Shown: positions 59,496 through 64,000 of the stretch, piece by piece
How positions within the stretch are numbered: position 1 is the first letter of the stretch
Layout of the letters: each line of letters opens with the position of its first letter
NCBI GenBank assembly: GCA_032209605.1
Contig: JASFXZ010000010.1
Location: 8,391,385-8,455,384 of the forward strand
Length of the DNA: 64,000 nt
DNA from: Mactromeris polynyma
Taxonomy: Eukaryota; Mollusca; Bivalvia; Venerida; Mactridae
Reading direction: 5' to 3'
Notes under the pieces: generated by a model
What the model was told of the DNA's origin: nothing
Database searches by the model: none
What the model saw: only the letters and a program-made list of their open reading frames with translations
Position numbers and translations under genes: made by a program

Positions 59496-60632
59496 GTTGC
59501 TCTTACAGCCGATTAATATCGGATAATTCAAAATAACTGCCGAATAATTCATTTACTTTGCAAATTATACTTATAGTCGTTTACTATTAGGTGAAAGGTA
59601 TATGAATATGGTATAAAAACCTGTTTTGGGCTTACAGTGGTCTCAAAATGCCTGTTTCATATATTTTTGAGTGACCTCCCTTGAGAATGTATGGATTGTT
59701 TCCCTTGATTTAATGTAAGCGATATTGGTCCATCAAGTAGTCCTCAGATGCTAAGTATATACACGTTTGATCCGTGTACTGATGAATTACAACTGATATC
59801 AAAATCGTATAGAAAGAAAAAAGAAAAGATTATTCATATGAAAAAGGGTACGTTTGAACATAAGCTTGTAACCATATCGCAAAATATATACAGTATTATT
59901 CCACGAACATATATGTCCGTGATTATTCCAATTTTTTTTATAATTTTTCTGTTCTTTCGTGAAAAAAACATTAATAAGAGCTGAACCAATAGATCGCAGA
60001 CTTGTATCTTGATATAATGACATGATTCATGAAAATAAATATGAAAACATAACCTGTGTGTTTGTTGTTTGTATGGTATAAAAATCGAACACTGAAAATA
60101 AGTCATCAAACTACAGATCAGACACAGTTTCCAAGCATTTTATTACATAATTATACATTGACTGTCCAAGGACCAAATGGAAAATCAAGGGAAGCAACCA
60201 CAATACGAAGGGAGACAAATCTTGGATATTGTAGTGGCCCACATCGGGCGCACCTTCCCCCCTTGATTTACTTAAATGGTGGCAGCGGTGTTTTACGGCC
60301 CATAGTAGTTAAACCACTAATGCCGGAAGAGGGAGGAGTTTAGCGGTGTGGGGTTAGACGTTTGCCCGGTCGGTAGAGCGCCATACTAGTGTTAAGGGGG
60401 TCGTGGGTTTGAGCACCACATCAGGCGCACTTTCCTCTTGATTTACTTTAATATCATAAAATGCTTGATTACAGCAATCAAAAAAATAAGAATGTACCTT
60501 TCTACACCATATTTATATATATATCACCTAAAGGTATACGACTATGAGTATTATTTGCAAAATAAATGTATTATTCGGTAGTTATTTCGAATTATCCGGT
60601 AGTATCCGGTATTATTCGGCTTTAAGAGCAAC
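59496..60632. mobile_element. Foldback element with TIRs of about 110 bp, ends 51 bp before LSM3 ATG
   Basis: GTTGCTCTTACAGCCGATTA and the next 90 bp (to about 59610) are the reverse complement of 60522-60632 (ending CGGCTTTAAGAGCAAC), roughly 85 percent identical. The arms contain repeated CCGAATAAT/ATTATTCGG words. The interior holds a TGGTGGCAGCGGTG word at about 60276 and a tRNA-like SINE head at 60350-60440, so other elements are nested in it. No transposase is present. Confidence 0.8.
60350..60440 (+). mobile_element. SINE head inside the LSM3-upstream foldback element
   Basis: GCCCGGTCGGTAGAGCGCCA has A-box character and GTCGTGGGTTTGAGCACC a B box. GGCGCAC(C/T)TTCC...TTGATTTACTT occurs both before (60247) and after (60425) it, so the head may be flanked by a local direct repeat. 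Confidence 0.5.
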
Positions 60633-60683
60633 CCACCTAAAAGCATTTATCACGACATTGAAGTTAGCACTCGACACCTCAAA

Positions 60684-63636
60684 ATGGCCGACGAAGCTGA
60701 ACCGGTAATTATTTTAAAATGATTGATATTTTCCCCCATCTATTTCTGTTTTCGCCGGTTTTTCGAGATAATTGTGACTTCTTAAGGAATGTTATAGTTG
60801 ATTTAACTCATTGACACATTACGAGTACTCGAATTAATCAGATGCGGAATGAATGCAATATGATTTCGCGATATAGATCTATTCATCTTAGTTTTACGCG
60901 AGTGGCTAGAGGTACGGGTCCGTTTGCCTGCTCATCAGATCTACATCACATAAACCATATATAGCAACATACCTCTAGCCTATGCTTATTTATAAATTCT
61001 AAGAACCTTTACCCATACAAATAGTTATTACAAATACTCATTCTTTCCCCGGACGGTTCATCAGTTGAACAGTCGGTAAAGGGTCAACTCGGCCCTGTCC
61101 AACTCGGCCCACTTTTGAAGCGAAATGAAAAGGCAACGTTGTTCACACCATCAGCATACTTAAGAAGGTGATAGTAGTCATCTTTTTAAGCGCAATGAAA
61201 AGGCTTGTTTGTTATTTATATCAATATTATGAAAGGTTTTCGTATCGTCTACTGTGTTTCAAATCTATCAAGAATAAAATAATGATACAAAGTGAAAGAA
61301 ATACCTCTCATAATTGTTTTTGAAGAAAAACGGCATGACAAGCATGTTCAAATTATAACAGATACCAAAATACACTTCACAGGGAAATTTCCTCTCCATT
61401 GAGCTGGAAATTTCCACTGCACCGCGAATCTTCAATGCACAGGGAATATTCAATAATGTTTTCAACTTACATTTATTGGTTTTAACTTAAATATTAATGA
61501 TCAATGTATCAAGATTCAACACTTTAAAGGTTCATATATATATATCGCCTCAATTATTGGGCCGAGTTGGTAAGTGGGCCGAGTAGGACCGGGCAGAGAT
61601 TGTAAGTGGGCCGAGTTGACCCTGAATCGAACAGTATACCCCCTCATAATTATATCCCCTGTCTCCCCACCCTAGTGCAGTTTCATGTTGCAATTAACAT
61701 ACCATTAAATTCTTGGCTATACTTTACTTCTTTTAACTTTTTAGGTGCTTAACACGCTACTTCTTTTAACTCTTTTAGGGGCTTTACGGGCAACATTGTC
61801 CAAGTCCCTGCAAGAGGTTCGACAAAAAAGAAAGATAGATAGACAGATTGTCTGAGTAATTGAGTTGCTGCTTTCATTCTTATCAAGATTTTCTAACAAG
61901 TTGAATTAATTGTTTTCAGCAAGTACCTGCTCAAACTGTGGAAGAACCATTGGATCTGATACGTCTCAGTTTAGATGAGCGAATTTATGTGAAAATGAGA
62001 AATGACAGAGAACTCAGGGGAAGATTGCATGTATGTTTTGTTTAATTCAAGAGTATCAATCAAGTAACTTCAAATTTATATGAATAATGTTTTTTGATTT
62101 ATATTTGTATTTTAATACTTGTTACTACACAAAACTACTCTATTATAAAATTAGAAATCATAAACATGTTTAATCCGTTTTTATTATTTTTACTTTATTA
62201 ATTTGTTTTGCAAGTGTATGAAGTCCACAAGTGTTGTTAAAATTACAAAATGTACTGAGACTCGCCACTTCTCCCTGATGTCTTTCAACTTCTCCCTGTC
62301 CACTGGAGGGAGAAATGACTTATACCAAACATTTGATCCTATCTCAGGGCTCTCACTAGAACTTCAGAACAGGGAGAAGGTTTTTGTGAATTTAGGGAGA
62401 AATTACAGCATTTTCACCCTGTTTAAGGTATTTTTATATAGGAAAACTTCTCCCTCAGTTCAAATTAGGGAGAAGTCAGATCATTTTGGGAGTCTATTTC
62501 TCCCGTTTCTCCCTTAGTGAGAGCCCTGTATCTAAAGCCCTGAAACTGTGAAACTGCAAACATTTTCATGTAAAATCCCATTTTGATTGTTGTTACTTTA
62601 ATTTCTAAGCAAATATTATTTGATTTTATCTGCTTGTATGTTGAGAAATAATGTATGTAGTAGAAATCTACCATCATCAGTAGTAAAATTCTTGGGCAAT
62701 ATAATTCTAAAATTTCTAATGTTCACAAATATACTTACACTTACCAGTCCATTTACTGGTGAGACACTTACCAGTCCATTTACACTTACCAGTCCATTTA
62801 CTGGTGAGGCACTTACCAGTCCATTTACTGGTGAGTTATTGTGCATATGCCAAATTGCTGCAGAATACATGTCAGACTAAGTTTGTTTATAACTTTAGTA
62901 AATAAAGATGATACTTTGATTTGTTCATATTGAGTGCAAAACTCAACTATCTAACCTCATTCCCTTGCCATTCAATCTGTTCTTATTAGTTTATCAGTAT
63001 TATTCTTGTTTATGTTTTATAGTATGTTGTGATAATGATACTTTAAATTGTTATCCTTTTTGTCAGGCATATGATCAGCATCTTAACATGATTATGGGAG
63101 ATGTTGAAGAAACAGTGACTACTGTAGAAATTGATGAGGAAACTTATGAAGAAATATACAAGGTTTAGTTTTAATTTTGCTTAAGAGTTTTTTTTATTAA
63201 TGATACAAAACAGCATAAACTGCATTGCTACAATATGTAATGTGGATTTTCTGTTGAAACATTATAGAATTCAGCTGTTATAGACAGAATGCTACAGCAA
63301 GGAAATTACATATATTGAAGTGTTATATATCTGCATCTGATTCTCATGTGACTTGTTACTTTTTTGAGGAATCATATGCCAGTCTACCACGACTGTGAAA
63401 TATTTGCAATACTGGTAATTACCTTATTAATTGTATAGTAGCAACATAATGTGCAAAATATCCTCTATACTTAAATTCGAGGACCATTCTCAAAAGCAAA
63501 TGAGAGTTGATATTAAATTCATTCCTTTTTATGATTCTTTTGTGTCTTTCAGTCTACAAAGAGAAACATCCCAATGCTTTTTGTGAGAGGGGATGGAGTA
63601 ATACTTGTGTCACCACCTATGAGAACAGGAACTTAA
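60684..63636 (+). CDS. LSM3: LSM3, U6 snRNA-associated Sm-like protein LSm3 (4 exons, 103 aa)
   Basis: LSm3 is one subunit of two heteroheptameric RNA-binding rings. Nuclear LSm2-8 binds the 3' oligo-U of U6 snRNA in the spliceosome; cytoplasmic LSm1-7 promotes decapping and mRNA decay. Exons: 60684-60704, 61920-62030, 63067-63162, 63553-63636, all with GT-AG introns in phase 0. The 103-residue product is almost identical to human LSm3 (102 aa) from [19 protein letters not shown] onward. The Sm1 motif is around residues 38-59 ([19 protein letters not shown]) with the RNA-contacting D47 and N51; Sm2 is around 82-98 ([17 protein letters not shown]) with R88, G89 and D90. Only the first ten or so residues vary, as in other animals. 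The start ATG is in a strong context (AAAATGGCC) and the last codons before the TAA read RTGT. Confidence 0.98.
61080..61623. mobile_element. 544-bp TIR element with CAACTCGGCCC boxes, LSM3 intron 1
   Basis: AGGGTCAACTCGGCC at the left end is exactly inverted at the right end (GGCCGAGTTGACCCT). Further CAACTCGGCCC or CTACTCGGCCC boxes stand inside each end (two on the left, three on the right). An internal pair, AAGCGAAATGAAAAGGC / AAGCGCAATGAAAAGGC, is directly repeated. There is no open frame of note. Confidence 0.78.
62345..62528. mobile_element. 184-bp CAGGGCTCTCA-type element, 5-bp target duplication, LSM3 intron 2
   Basis: The element begins CAGGGCTCTCACTAGAAC and ends TTAGTGAGAGCCCTG. 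TATCT is duplicated at 62340-62344 and 62529-62533. It aligns over its whole length with the copy at 22932-23114, with point changes and small indels only. It has no open frame. Confidence 0.88.
62739..62834. repeat. Minisatellite of ACTTACCAGTCCATTT...ACTGGTGAG units, LSM3 intron 2
   Basis: Four units of 25-28 bp, one shortened to 16-18 bp, share ACTTACCAGTCCATTTAC. ACCAGT and ACTGGT within a unit are inverted, so each unit can form a small hairpin. Three units end CTG|GTGAG, a good 5' splice-site match. Confidence 0.85.
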
Positions 63637-64000
63637 ATATAGGGCTTGAATAATCGGGCACAAACTTTGAACTCAATAAAACAAATAGTAATTTCTGTCA
63701 GATGTACTGTGTTACTTTCCTAATCTTATTAGTGAATGATAAGTTAATCATGTTGCTAAGCAGTGTTTATCCTATGAATATAATACTTACCAGCTCTGTA
63801 AGCATACTTGCTTTAGTTTCTGACGGTAAAGTGGTATCTACCGCTATTATACTGACTGAGATCCATTACAACGAGATATTTGTTTGTCTGGAAAGAGGAA
63901 TGAATTCAGTTCAAAGTTGTCCCCCTTTGTATCTTCATGATTCAGAATCATTTTCATTATTTGAGATGACTATGGTGATTTTGTTTCTCCTTAGGATATC
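63637..64000. other. LSM3 3' UTR and downstream DNA
   Basis: After the AATAAA at 63675 I see only AT-rich DNA and no coding exon up to the window end. Confidence 0.55.
63675..63680 (+). terminator. LSM3: LSM3 polyadenylation signal AATAAA
   Basis: A canonical AATAAA lies 39 nt after the LSM3 stop codon and is followed within about 30 nt by a GT-rich tract (TGTACTGTGTTAC). This gives a very short 3' UTR, reasonable for a small housekeeping gene. Confidence 0.75.

Noticed and set aside
60270..60295. TGGTGGCAGCGGTG as the primer binding site of a second LTR element
   Set aside because: Only 14 bases match, with no LTR on either side; it lies inside a foldback element.

Overview
The window is about 64 kb of AT-rich animal DNA. 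It holds two intact intron-rich protein genes in a dense field of non-coding repeats. The GT-AG exon structure, the protein similarities and the repeat types (short TIR elements with a 'FTSVRP-like' bivalve look, tRNA-derived SINEs, Ty3/gypsy remnants) fit a bivalve mollusc. I cannot name the species. Nothing here is bacterial or viral in organisation.

Layout. 1-5.8 kb: AT-rich intergenic DNA with one terminal-inverted-repeat (TIR) element and a SINE head. 5.84-11.7 kb: three adjacent tandem arrays with units of about 230 bp, 34 bp and 85/95 bp. 12.1-12.4 kb: one protein-like open frame on the minus strand, function unknown. 13.2-15.9 kb: a degraded minus-strand Ty3/gypsy retrotransposon with LTR, tRNA-Leu-type primer binding site, RNase H and integrase pieces. 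It is inserted in a duplicated sequence just upstream of the first gene.

16.1-56.8 kb (+): a complete EPG5 gene, the autophagosome-lysosome tethering factor. I traced 46 coding exons, all with GT-AG introns and consistent phase. They give a 2653-residue protein, against about 2580 in human. The N-terminal MAEAV, a LYPxL motif and two LC3-interacting (LIR-type) motifs are recognisable. Its introns carry at least ten non-autonomous DNA elements, several SINEs and a 46-bp minisatellite.

60.7-63.6 kb (+): a complete LSM3 gene (U6 snRNA-binding LSm ring subunit), 4 exons, 103 residues. A 1.1-kb element with TIRs of about 110 bp ends 51 bp before its start codon. Another TIR element fills much of intron 1.

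The two genes are head-to-tail but functionally unrelated (autophagy; mRNA decay and splicing). The most unusual material is the repeat biology: three short elements with exact 5-bp target duplications, a 230-bp satellite packed with AAAATGG/CCATTTT words and showing a three-unit higher-order duplication, an array with homogenised 85-bp centre and 95-bp edges, and a near-perfect intronic hairpin. I saw no sign of a wholly new coding system.
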